Of a stretch of DNA of 64,000 nucleotides, positions 11,862 to 22,522 are shown piece after piece. A program made the translations under genes and the position numbers. Every line of letters begins with the position of its first letter. The first letter of the stretch is position 1. The notes beneath the pieces are model-generated. The model was not told the DNA's origin and did not search any database. It was given only the letters and a program-made list of their open reading frames with translations. The stretch lies in contig JAQFVV010006199.1 in assembly GCA_028023455.1 (NCBI GenBank), forward strand, positions 1,428,001 through 1,492,000. Reading direction: 5' to 3'. This stretch comes from Epiperipatus broadwayi (Eukaryota > Onychophora > Udeonychophora > Euonychophora > Peripatidae).

Positions 11862-12240
11862 TATTAAATGTAATCATTATTAATTATAATATCTATTTAT
11901 TGTAATGTCTATTGGTATAATTATACAATATATTTTACTATATATAAATTTGATTTTTATATCTTTACAATATCAGTGTAAAGAAGATAATAACAAATTT
12001 AGCTTTTTAATAATATTTATGAAGAAATAAAAAATATGATCAATGGAAAGTTACATTAAAAAATTTTAGTGGTTAAATTTGTTTATCTTTTTTTTTTTAA
12101 TTTAATTTTATAACTAAAGTGAAAATCACTAATTTTTTTATAGTTATATTTTACTTAAATAAATTATGAAAAAACAACAATCCTACTGTCTATAAATTTA
12201 TTTGCTAAACTGTTTTTGCTTTAAAAATAGATATATATAT
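11862..12240. other. AT-rich non-coding DNA
   Basis: No gene seen. Ends in an (AT)n tract (about 12231-12244) into which the LTR element inserted. Confidence 0.6.
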
Positions 12241-12244
12241 ATAT

Positions 12245-13927
12245 TGTAACGGAAACCCGGAAATCGAAAGCTTAAACTTCCCTTTTATTTATATATAATG
12301 GGGAATTCTTAAATTCAAGATCGTCCACTTTCCGCTACCGCAAGCAGAGAGAACATATGGACATAAATGAGTCTATATCCGTACTTGACCGAACCTGTAA
12401 CTATATGGGTATAGCCCCAGGTTATCTTTCCCGGTCAACTATCTCTCGACTGCTGTAAGATTTAACAGAGTTACAGCGCTTGGATATTTATAAATTTTAA
12501 TGGGATCAAAATACTGCACCACTAGCTTCATGTGTTAATTCAGTACTCATAATGAGTAATAATTATTTTCCCCAAACCCTAAGAATATATTATTTTTGGA
12601 GTGGCGAAGAACGAGACGAAACAGATTTAAATCAATAATAAATATATTTAATAGAATAAATTAACAATAAAGGAAATACTTTAAATCATTAACACTCAAT
12701 AAAAAAACAGATTATATGCTATAATGCTACGAGTAAACAAAATAAAAAGATCCTATAAATGATTGTACATTTATAAATTGTCCTTCCAGGTATATATTAA
12801 AAAGTTAAAGAATGTCTTTATCATTCAAAGTAAGAATTTGGCCATTGTCTCAATAAAGGTATGTGCACATGGAAATATAAAATGTAGTATACATATTTAC
12901 CTAGGTTTTTAAGTCTCTGAATTAATTTGAAGTCTTGCTGACCGCCACGTGGAATTTCTCCACTTCTTTAGCAGGGAACGGTCGCTCTTAAGTTAGATTT
13001 TGGTTGTGGGAACTCCTCCGCATTTAGGACATCAAGGACCAGGAAAAACGAACTCTCCGGCAGATGCTACGTCGGCAGTTAATACATCTAGAACCATTAG
13101 AGCACAGTGAGTCTGGATTGGCAAGCAATCATGACGGCCCTTAGCCAGCCATTCTAGATGAGGCACCGACGTCAGAAATCATATCTTGTTAACTATGGCT
13201 GCTTATTATCGGAGCAGTGTTTCCACCAACCTCTTGACAAGAAGTCTCCAACTCTAATAATTATACTGAAACTTTTTAATTAAAAAATTCCACAGTCCTT
13301 TGTCCTTTCGATCCTTTGTTTTCGCTTTTATTCCCACCTTTCTTTTCTTAATGTGCCTTCGGCCATTTATATAGATTTGTTTTTACTAAATCTCGTAGCA
13401 CTATGTACATTTAGTTCTTATCTCAATTTCTTACTTTTACTTAAACAGATTTTTAATAAAATGTTTTTTTTATTTTTGACATTACTGACAAGCATAAATT
13501 ATTGCTGTCTTTATCATACTTCATACACGCATTTCGTTTTATCGTCAAATGTGTACTTTTATGACCCAGATCCTTATCTTTCTGTCATGTTTTAAATTTC
13601 TATTTTTTGCTCTGTTTAAGGCTTTCAAACTTTACTTTTCTTATACATCGTATTTTAGTTTTTCTTTCATTTAGATTTCTTTATTACTATTAATTTTCTA
13701 ATGTACAATTTTAATATTTCTAACTTATTTTTCATTTCACAAAATCTTAACTTTGGAGGGTAAAAGATAAGAATCTTTTCGATTCTAATTCCCTCTCCTT
13801 TCTTAATTAAAACATTTCTTTGTTTATAATTTTTTAAACTCACTTTTTAGTATTCCAAATGCAATATTTAATATTCTTTAAATGTTAAATATCTATATGT
13901 GTGACCGCAGTATGTGCGATCATCACA
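12245..13927 (-). repeat. 3' LTR of the gag-only element
   Basis: Begins TGTAACGGAAACCCGG (plus strand) and ends ATCATCACA. It aligns end to end with 17695-19383 with scattered, mostly transition, differences and a few short indels. On the minus strand it carries a TATA box (CTATATAAATGG, 13363-13374), leaving roughly 0.55 kb of U3 and more than 1.1 kb of R-U5. The plus-strand ORF 13353-13595 inside is antisense to the element and is not a gene. Confidence 0.92.
13363..13374 (-). promoter_or_regulatory. TATA box of the 3' LTR
   Basis: Minus strand CTATATAAATGG. The same motif occurs at the same LTR position in the other LTR (about 18819-18830). Confidence 0.5.
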
Positions 13928-13933
13928 TTACAC

Positions 13934-13950
13934 CATTCCCCTCCTTTAAA
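13934..13950 (-). promoter_or_regulatory. Polypurine tract
   Basis: Minus strand TTTAAAGGAGGGGAATGG, a purine run just inside the 3' LTR, as expected for second-strand priming in a minus-oriented element. Confidence 0.65.
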
Positions 13951-14794
13951 TTTTTTCTTAAAAAATTTTAATTTAATGCATTGAAAGCTAGATGCTCCTA
14001 ACTACTGTTCAAACCCTTTTATATCCAGGCACTCCTAATATGATTTAGTGATGAGATTATTCCTAGAGAGGCGACCAGGCAAATTACATTTCTACTCTGA
14101 CGACCCAACCAGCATTACTAAACCGATTTAATCTCGCTATTAACATTACATGAGTTTTATTTCTGCCTCCTACTTGTATATACAGGTTCGAGTCCACAGG
14201 ATATCTCTGTGACTTGATTAAACCTGTTCATACCTCACATTTTACAAACAATAACCCTCTGAGTGACAACACTGGTCACTATCCCGAGGTGGGTTGGGAG
14301 GCTGGCATCTTTTTATCCAGCTCATCCATGAGCTCAGAATATTTTACTGATAGCTCATATTTTTATAAAGGGGTTCTTTCCCCATACATTGGATTCTAAT
14401 CCATTGACTCACGATATTTGTCAAATATCTAACTGGAAATCTTAATCCAGTGAGTCATTATGAGAAGGGGATCTCTGTCCCTGTCTTCTCTATCTAATAA
14501 GATCTGGTGATCGCAGAACACACATGAATGCATAACAGAGAAGGCTAACCATATACTGCTAAGATCCACCTACAAATATCTATACCTATACACCTTCAGC
14601 CTCTATCTACGATCTCACACTACCATCTATCATCTGTTTTTCTTAGTTTATCCTAAAGTCTTTTATACTGTTTGGCCATTTACTGGCTCATCATTCCTTT
14701 ATATTATCATGATCAATATTTCCTAATTTCATGTCCATTTTCCATTACTCGTGGTCCAATTCCATTTCCAATCTGGTATCAGCGAATCCGTCCT
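13951..14794 (-). other. Non-coding 3' interior of the gag-only element
   Basis: About 0.85 kb between gag and the polypurine tract. No protease, RT or integrase motif was found on the minus strand. The plus ORF 14214-14399 is antisense and unsupported. In an autonomous relative this is where pol would lie. Confidence 0.6.
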
Positions 14795-16301
14795 TTATTG
14801 GTGATTGCACTTAGGTTTTATCTGGCAGTTGTCTTTCTCTATTGACCTCACATCTGCCTCCTCTGGGATGCAGATTTTGATCCCTACATTCTTGGTCTTC
14901 AGTCCTGTCATATGGATGCTTCCATTCCGTCTCCAATCTTTGTCATCCATTTTCCTGCCTCCTTGGGTTCCACTCTGTAGAATATCTCCAGTTTTCTCTC
15001 CATCGTCCACTAGGATCCCATCCATTTTTTATTATTAAGTGGTTCTTTTGGAGGCAGTCTAGATTTCCATCCATCCTCCTTCTGGTCGGCCCTGGTGGTA
15101 TCCAATGCACTTAGCAACTTAGCCACCCAGTCCACCGTCATCCTCTTTGTACTGATTAGTGTCTGTTCTTTCTCTTTTGGGAACCCATGCCTAGTTATCC
15201 GGAGTATTTGAATCTCAGATAATGGGTTTGCAGTCATCATCCGTAACTTGGCTACTTGACAGTGAAAGAATGTTGTAAACGATTCCCCCGGTCTCCATTT
15301 CTCCTGTGTTATCTGATGCAGCATATCTTCTTGGAGTTCCTCACTCCAATAACTGGTCCTCAAAGCCTTGTGATACCCTGCAAATGTGGTGGGTTTCTGG
15401 AACAGTGAGTTCCACCAGACTTGAGATTTGCCCTGCAAGTGACTGCAGGTGACTGCTATCTTGGCCTCCTCATTCATTCTACTAAACTTGAAATACCGTT
15501 CCAGGCTTCCCAAGTGCTCCATAGGGCTTTCTCCAGGGTTTCCAGCAAAAACTTGTATTTTTAGGAATTAGTGGAAGCCAACAGGATACTCCATGCGATT
15601 CCCATAGCTCATATCTGTACATTCTCCAGTGGTTCTTGGTCCTATGCCCTCTACTTCAGTATTGGTGCTGTTATTGACTGACCTACTTATCCTCACTTCA
15701 AATTTTGTGTTTAACCTTTCTACTGCCTTCACTACCTGGCTTATATCCCACTGCATGCTCGTCAGCATCCTATTCTCTTCTACTCTTATCACTTCCACTT
15801 CTTTATCTAACTTTCTTATTCTCTTCTCTGGCCACCCTATGTCTTCCCTCAGATCAAACTCTGCTGACTCTCTATCTATACTCTCAGCCCCCTACACACA
15901 TGGCTCCATACTCTTTGTTCATCCCACTTAATTTCTCTGTAAAATCCATTTCTTGTGTCCTTAGCCTCTGATTGCTGGATGACATCATTTCTAATTTCTT
16001 CCATGGCTTCAGCAATTCTTTTCTGGTTGTCTATTTCTATCTTTACCCGCCATTCTTCCATCCTTCTCTCCTGTCTGTCCACGTATTTCTTCATGAATTG
16101 CTGTTGCTCAACCCTCATTTGCATTAGCATATCCATTATATCTCTATAGTTTATTTTATCCTTTACTTTCATCTCCTTATCTTCATTTCCTTCTCTTACT
16201 TCCTTTTCTTGAAGGTCCATTTTAGCTTGGGACCTTGTACGCATAGATATCAATTTATTCAACACTTGATCTGTGTTTGTTATTATTATCTTACTAAGCA
16301 C
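14795..16301 (-). pseudogene. gag: Retrotransposon Gag, broken into four reading-frame pieces
   Basis: Structural capsid-type protein of the LTR element. Piece 1 (16301-15876, 141 codons) is charged and coiled-coil-like (M-R-V-E-Q-Q-Q-F-M-K-K; E-R-R-M-E-E-W-R). A frameshift near 15890 leads to piece 2 (15890-15568), which includes V-E-R-L-N-T-K-F and ends in a stop. Piece 3 (15522-15010, 170 codons) is the diagnostic part: V-F-A-G-N-P-G-E-S-P just upstream, then E-H-L-G-S-L-E-R-Y-F, L-Q-G-K-S-Q-V-W-W-N-S-L, Y-W-S-E-E-L-Q and W-R-P-G-E-S-F, the order of the retrotransposon Gag domain (PF03732-like). Another shift near 15020 leads to piece 4 (to 14795). No CCHC zinc knuckle and no D-T/S-G protease motif is visible. 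One stop and two or three shifts make this copy inactive. The overlapping plus-strand ORFs are antisense shadows. Confidence 0.85.
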
Positions 16302-16814
16302 TTCTGGATATATTTATATAAAAAAATTCTTTCTACTGACTCTTTGCTTTTTACTTTGATTAGCTATTTAATTTGTTATTTGTCAGTTAGCATTTAGACC
16401 GCTAGCCAACCCAAACATCCGCACTCTGGTTCACTATCTTGTCTTCCTGCCCTAGATTCATTTGACTGCCTGCCCCACCTTGATGATTGTCCTATATATT
16501 TCCCTACTTATCCAACTCTCACTCACTATACTTCAATTAATAATGCTCTTATGTATTACCTTTAACTACAATTTCCACTGAATTCAAGTTCCTGCTATAG
16601 GGTAGTGTTAAGTGTATTCATTTATTATTCAATTTCGTTAAGGCTATCGCCAATTCACCCACACATTTATTTTTCCATTTCTTAATATTCTACATTATAC
16701 CTTGGTACTTTACTTATCGCTTTCTTATCATGGTCATAAAATCCCACCAATATTTTATTTTCTAATATTACGTTTATAGTTTTCGATCACTTTAAGGTTA
16801 CGGCTGTTTAAAAC

Positions 16815-17265
16815 AAATCATACACATATATTTTCTTTAACGCACTAACATCTTTCATTACACCCACTATGTTTGTACTTTATTGATCACTTTACTATTT
16901 TAAAATCATACATATATATTTCCTTCCATTTAACAGATATACTTCATTGTACAGGCTATGTTAGTAATTTATTGATCAAGTTATCCTCACAATTATTTTT
17001 AAAATCAGACATATATTTTCCTCAACTTAACTAAGATGCGTGACTATTCTAGAATCATACATATATTTTCTTCAATTTAACTTATATACGCGAACATTTT
17101 TATCATTTATCATTAAAAATATTTTATTTTCAGCTTAACTGGGATACGTTATTATTACATCACACATATATATCTCTTCAACTTCGCTTATATATGCGAT
17201 TATCCTAGAGTCCTACATATATATTTCTTCACTTAACTTAGTTCTGTGACTATTTCAATTATTTA
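16815..17265 (-). repeat. Irregular tandem repeats in the LTR-element leader
   Basis: About six units sharing a plus-strand core ATCATACATATAT followed by TTCTTCAA(C/T)TTAACT and often TATACGCGA. Cores start near 16821, 16907, 17012, 17057, 17160 and 17213. Two longer units also share a TTTATTGATCA block (16872-16959). Spacing is uneven, roughly 45-110 bp. Confidence 0.65.
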
Positions 17266-17673
17266 ACATTTATAATTACAACCTTACTGAAACTGTTTTA
17301 TTTTTTTTAACTTAACTACTTTATTTTTCGTTACAACAATTACATCTAGATAATCAATTCTTTGTTCGTTACAATTTGTCTGAATACTTCTTGTCTTAGA
17401 TTATATACATCACTATGCATTTCAAAACATTCTTAATAAAAAATAAATTCCCCCCTCTTTCTATCCTTTGTACACATTTGACGTTGAAACACATATATAA
17501 AGTATTATAAAGTAAGCAAAAAATTATCCCCTTCATCTTCGCTTCTCACCACTCTGACTTACGACGCTAAATTTATATATTTTGAAAACACATGTTTTTG
17601 TTTTATTTTAAAAAAAATTATTTACGTTAAAATTTATTCAACACGTGATCACTAATTGCACAGCAATAGATAT

Positions 17674-17691
17674 CCTGGAACCTGGCTCCCA
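17674..17691 (-). promoter_or_regulatory. Primer-binding site
   Basis: Minus strand, three bases after the 5' LTR: TGGGAGCCAGGTTCCAGG. It starts TGG, as required to pair with a tRNA CCA end. The tRNA was not identified. Confidence 0.6.
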
Positions 17692-17694
17692 AAA

Positions 17695-19383
17695 TGTAAT
17701 GGAAACCCGGTGATCGAAAGCTTAAACTTTCCTTTTATTTATATATGATGGGGAATTCTTAAAATTCAAGATCATCCCCTTTCCGCTACCGCAAGCAGAG
17801 AGAACATACGGACATAAACAAGTCTATATCCGTACTTGACCGAACCTGTAACTATACAGGTATAGCCCCAGGTTATCTTTCCTGGTCAACTATCTCTCGA
17901 CTGCTGTAAGATTTAACAGAGTTACAGCGCTTGGATATTTATAAATTTTAATGGGATCAAAATACTGCACCACTAGCTTCACATGTTAATTCAGTACTCA
18001 TAATGAGTAATAATTATTTTCCCCAAACCCTAAGACTATATTATTTTTGGAATGGCGAAGAACAAGACGAAACAGATTTAAATCAATAATAAATATATTT
18101 AATAGAATAAATTAACAATAAAAGAAATACTTTAAATCATTAACACTCAATAAAAAAAAACAGATTATATGCTATAATGCTACGAGTAAACAAAATAAAA
18201 AGATCCTATAAATGATTGTACATTTATAAATTGTCCTTCCGGGTATATATTAAAAAGTTCAAGAATGTCTTTATCATTCAAAGTAAGAATTTGGCCATTG
18301 TCTCAATAAAGGTATGTGCACATGAAATATAAAATGTAGATACATATTTACCTAGGTTATTAAGTCTCTGACTTAACTTGAAGTCTTGCTGACCGCCACG
18401 TGGAATTTCTCCACTTTTTTAGCAGGGAATGGTTGCTCTTAGGTTAGATTTTGGTTGTTGGAACTCTTCTGCATTTAGGACATCAAGGACCAGGCAAAAT
18501 GAACTCTCTGGCAGGCACTATTTCAGCAGTTGTTACATCTAGATGGGAACCATTAGAGCACAGTGAGTTTGGATCGGCAAGCGATCACGATGACCCTTAG
18601 CCAGCCATTCTAGATGAGGCACTAATGTTAGAAATCATATCTTGTTAACTATGGCTGCTTATTATCGGAGCAGTGTTTCCACCAACCTCTTGACAAGAAG
18701 TCTCCAACTCTAATAATTATACTGAAATTTTTTAATTAAAAAATTCCACAGTCCTTTGTCTTTTCGATCCTTTGTTTTCACTTTTATTCCCACCTTTCTT
18801 TTCTTAATGTGCCTTCGGTCATTTATATAGATTTGTTTTTACTAAATCTCGTAGCATTATGTACATTTATTTCTTATTTCAATTTTCTTACTTTTACTTA
18901 AACAGATTTTTAATAAAATGTTTTTTTATTTTTCACATTACTGACAAGCATAAATTATTGCTGTCTTTATCATACTTCATACACGCATTTCGTTTTATCG
19001 TCAAATGTGTACTTTATGACCCAGATCTTTATCTTTCAGTCATGTTTTAAATTTCTATTTTTTGCTCTGTTTAAGGCTTTCAAACTTTACTTTTCTTATA
19101 CATTGTATTTTAGTTTTTCTTTCATTTAGATTTCTTTATTACTATTAATTTTCTAATGTACAATTTCAATATTTCTAACTTATTTTTCATTTCACAAAAT
19201 CTTAACTTTGGAGGGTAAAAGATAAGAATTTTTTCGATTCTGATTCCCTCTCCTTTCTTAATTAAAACATTTTTTTGTTTATAATTTTTTTAAACTCACT
19301 TTTTAGTATTCCAAACGCAATATTTAATATTCTTCAAATGTTAAATATCTATATGTGTGACAGCAGTATGTGCGATCATCACA
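17695..19383 (-). repeat. 5' LTR of the gag-only element
   Basis: Begins TGTAATGGAAACCCGG (plus) and ends ATCATCACA. It is the partner of 12245-13927. The ORF 18859-19050 inside is antisense and frame-shifted relative to the same ORF in the other LTR, so it is not a gene. Confidence 0.92.
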
Positions 19384-19389
19384 ATATAT

Positions 19390-21354
19390 TAACATGTTTA
19401 TCACTTTATTTTGAAATTTGAAATGTTCTTTTATAATTTTGCTCTGACTAATAAAATTGAGCAAGATTATAAGTTGCTAATATTTGGATGTTAATTTGAA
19501 TATATATGTATATTAGTATTCAGTGTGGCACTGTTGGAGAAGTATTACTTTACAATTGCCTGCTTAAATGGTTTTTACATTTTACTTATATATATATGCT
19601 TATATATGTGTGTGTGTGCTTATGGGAAAATTTTAAAGAAGAAAAATAGAGTGAAATCATTTAAATACAAAACTGTAATTAATTATAATAGTAAAGTAGG
19701 AGATGTGTAAACATTAAACGTGTCTAAATGTTAAAATTATTAGTAAATATTCCTTAAAAATTAATTTAATAAAAATGAAATAAATTCATTACTTATACAT
19801 ATTTAATTATAAAAAAAATTCACATTATTTCGTAACAGAAATTCAATTTATTAAATTCTAATACAGAATAAACGTTTAATACTAAAATCAATTATTGAAT
19901 TACAAAAATTGCCACTAAGGAGAATAATGGAAATGTTTTCATTAATTGAAGAGTTAATGGACTGACTTTCAAATGATGATAAAATTTGTCTCTTGCCTTT
20001 TTTACCTTCACCAATATTTATACCATCTATTATAAAGAAATAACTACTATAATTTATTTATTACATTAGTATTGTATTTAAAAGGTAATGTGGATTGCCT
20101 ATGATGATTAAAAATTAACCCTTGAGTATGGATTATCCCAGTTAATCTTCAGGCAGAGAATTAAGTAGAGTCTTTGGATCCTTTATCTTTGGCATGAATA
20201 CTTATTTGAAAGCTGAATCATTTATTATTACAGAAATTAAGTCTATTTAAAATCCAAGGCTTTAACTAGTATATTATTTATTCTCTCTGTCAAAAACATG
20301 CAGATATATTTATTTTCACATCCCATGGAAGTTGATCTGCCTTTTTTAATTTCCATTTATTACTAGATTGTGAAACTTAATAGTAGGAATGCACTTTTAT
20401 GATTCACATAATACTACTGCTAGCTCTTGGGAAGAAGTTAATTTAATAGGACATTGGTATCAATATGATTATTTAAAATTTTTGATTAAGTGAGGAAATA
20501 ATATAAAAAGTAAACATATCTGCATTCTGAAACATGGATCCAGAAAAAAAAAGTTAAAAATTAAAATCCTATTGATAGAAAAAATGAAGAATGCAATATT
20601 GAAGATATAGAAAAACATAAATCATCATCATTTTTTAATATTGTATTGTTCATTCTAGTTTCTTCAATAAATATCGCCCTCATTTTTGCATGAATTTAGA
20701 GAAGATTATTAACTAATTTATTCATTTTACATGTTGTTTCTTTCTAGATCGTTAAAAATCTCTTGGAAACCAGATTAAAATTTCAATTTATTAATCTATT
20801 ATCTCTTTTCCTAACAATATGTCCATCACAGTTTTATTTCAGTCTCTTAATTTTTTCAGTAATGTCATTACAGATATCTATTTCTCTCAAATGTATTTAA
20901 TATTCATTTTATAGTTGTTAATCACAACACATTCTCTTCATACTTTACCTGTATAATCTACAATCCCTTTTCATAAATGCTCAAGTAGAGAGAAAAACCA
21001 AATATTATGAAAAACATTGAAAAGAAAATAATAATGTCATATTATTAGAAACTAATTTTTAATAGTGTAACAGTTTTTTATAAGAAGGTAGATGAAAATG
21101 AGTAGATCATATAAAAAGTTTGTGAATATTATTAAAGTAAAAAGAAACTATCCATCAAAAATTTGACTCTAAAAAAAATACCATAGAAGATAAGTCATGT
21201 TGGTTTGATGATTCTACTTTTATACAGTATGCATCTTATTTTTAGAACACAATAGTTAGCTTTGAATTGATCAGGTTGAATACTATGAAAATTGAGATAA
21301 GTTTGTATTATAAAAACAAAGTCAATTTTCAATTCTAAAAAGTATCTGGTGATT
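19390..21354. other. AT-rich non-coding DNA
   Basis: No supported gene or repeat. The plus ORF 19525-19710 has no recognisable motif and is built of low-complexity Y/C/I/L codons over an ATATATG/TGTGTG run. Confidence 0.55.
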
Positions 21355-21468
21355 TTTGTTAGATAGACATATATATATATGCAGTTAATGTTAAATTCCA
21401 TATTATGTATATTTGTTAGATAGACATATATATATATGCAGTTAATGTTAAATTCCATATTATGTATG
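21355..21468. repeat. Exact tandem duplication of 57 bp
   Basis: Two copies (21355-21411, 21412-21468) of a unit with GTTAGATAGACATATATAT and GCAGTTAATGTTAAATTCC. The second copy ends exactly where the mariner terminus begins. The minus ORF 21195-21497 is an artefact of this repeat. Confidence 0.9.
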
Positions 21469-22322
21469 AGGAAGGATCCAAAAATAATTGGAATCATTCT
21501 CTGATTTTGGCACCTGTTGTAATATATTTTTTTGCTGTTACATATTTTTTATAGGAATCCTTCTGCATTAATCTGCCAAATGACATCACTATGTGAATTC
21601 ATGGCTATGTACCACTTTTTTTTAAAAAGTGTGTTTCATGCATTTGTAAAAAAATATATATATAATTGCTAAAATGTTTGAACAATGTGAAATTCTATTT
21701 TCGGTTACAGAAAACTGCAAGGAAAAAGTTGTAATTCTTGAAACAGATTGTAAGCAAGTTAATTGAAATGTTAAATTTGCTACATCCCTAAAAAGCAATC
21801 AAAGTGAAAGTGAAGTCCAAGGTCAAAACACTGCTGATTTCTTTTTATGCAAATGTGGCATTTTTCTCTCAAATTTAGTTCATTTTTATCTGCAAGTTCT
21901 GAAGCATTTATGTGATGCAGTAAAATATAAACATCCTGTTTTGTGTCAAAGAAAAGAGAGCAAGATCCATCCCAAAAAAAGTGTCATCTCTCAAAGCCTT
22001 AAGTGTGAAACATTTTTCAATTAAATCCAGCATGACCCAGCTTATCTATCAGCCATATTTGCTTGATCTCGCTTCATCTTGAATGAAAAAATGTCTCTTT
22101 TTTTTTTGGCAGACTTAGAATGGAAGGGGGAGGGGTGATAGAGATATTAAAATGCATCATTTTGCAAGTGTTTTTGGACTACTTCAAAAAGTCACAAACA
22201 GGTTTAGATCTATGCATTACATTAAATAGATTATACTTTTTTAAGCAATTTAATTTGAAACACCTAAAAATAAATGTAAATTTTTTTATTACAAAATACG
22301 ATTATTTTTGGATCCCTCCTTG
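21467..22322 (+). mobile_element. mariner-like element, degenerate
   Basis: Ends are inverted: GAAGGATCCAAAAATAATTG (left, 21471) and complementary ATTATTTTTGGATCCCTCC (right, 22301-22319). TA dinucleotides adjoin both ends, consistent with mariner insertion. The interior is a broken transposase. Length is about 0.86 kb, against about 1.3 kb for intact mariners, implying internal deletion. Confidence 0.8.
21660..22262 (+). pseudogene. mariner transposase pseudogene
   Basis: DDD/D-type cut-and-paste transposase, dead. In order: K-S-K-V-K-T-L-L-I (about 21808-21835), H-F-Y-L-Q-V-L-K-H-L-C-D-A-V (about 21880-21925), a block ending with L-S-V-K-H-F-S-I-K-S (to about 22028), Y-Q-P-Y-L-L-D-L-A (about 22048-22075, the family's PPYSPDLAP), and F-K-K-S-Q-T-G-L-D-L-C-I-T-L-N (about 22175-22225, like the C-terminal W-x-x-C-I-x-x-x-G-D-Y-F region). 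Blocks sit in different frames. The HDNAPSH aspartate motif is not preserved. The N-terminal helix-turn-helix region is mostly missing. The ORF 22120-22383 covers only the C-terminal piece. Confidence 0.78.
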
Positions 22323-22409
22323 TATATTTCTAATAGAATTCAAAACATATATAAATATGATTTACAAAGAATCCAATGAATAAAATTTAAAAAAAAAACA
22401 ACTATACTA

Positions 22410-22522
22410 CTACTTCTATTTAGCTTAACACATTTTGAGTATCAAACACCATAATCATTGCTATTCTTAATAAGACTCAATGACTAACATTAATATTATT
22501 AAGCTAAATAGAATTAGTAATT
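22410..22522. repeat. Small inverted-repeat element
   Basis: Inverted pair around TCTATTTAGCTTAA (about 22418) and TTAAGCTAAATAGA (about 22499), separated by about 70 bp. Possible short MITE. No target duplication established. Confidence 0.45.

Larger units (their letters stand above)
16302..17694 (-). other. Leader (5' untranslated interior) of the gag-only element
   Basis: About 1.4 kb between the primer-binding site and gag, with no minus-strand coding potential. It contains irregular tandem repeats, listed separately. Confidence 0.65.
12245..19383 (-). mobile_element. Complete LTR retroelement with gag only (non-autonomous)
   Basis: Two direct LTRs of about 1.68 kb bound a 3.77-kb interior. 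Read on the minus strand, the order is 5' LTR (17695-19383), primer-binding site, about 1.4-kb leader, gag relic (16301-14795), about 0.85 kb non-coding, polypurine tract, 3' LTR (12245-13927). Outer ends are TG...CA and the flanks are ATAT on both sides (12241-12244 and 19384-19387; ATATAT also fits). Protease, reverse transcriptase, RNase H and integrase are absent and the space after gag is too short for them, so this is a deletion derivative or a LARD-like parasite of an autonomous Gypsy-type relative. The interior has several stops and shifts. Confidence 0.9.

Noticed and set aside
13353-13595. 80-codon plus ORF, hydrophobic, resembling a membrane peptide
   Set aside because: It lies antisense within an LTR. 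The equivalent ORF in the other LTR (18859-19050) is frame-shifted, so it is not conserved.
15629-15971. Two plus-strand ORFs rich in S and L
   Set aside because: They are antisense to the Gag domain on the minus strand.
21195-21497. 100-codon minus ORF with an internal repeated peptide
   Set aside because: The peptide repeat is the translation of the 57-bp tandem DNA duplication.
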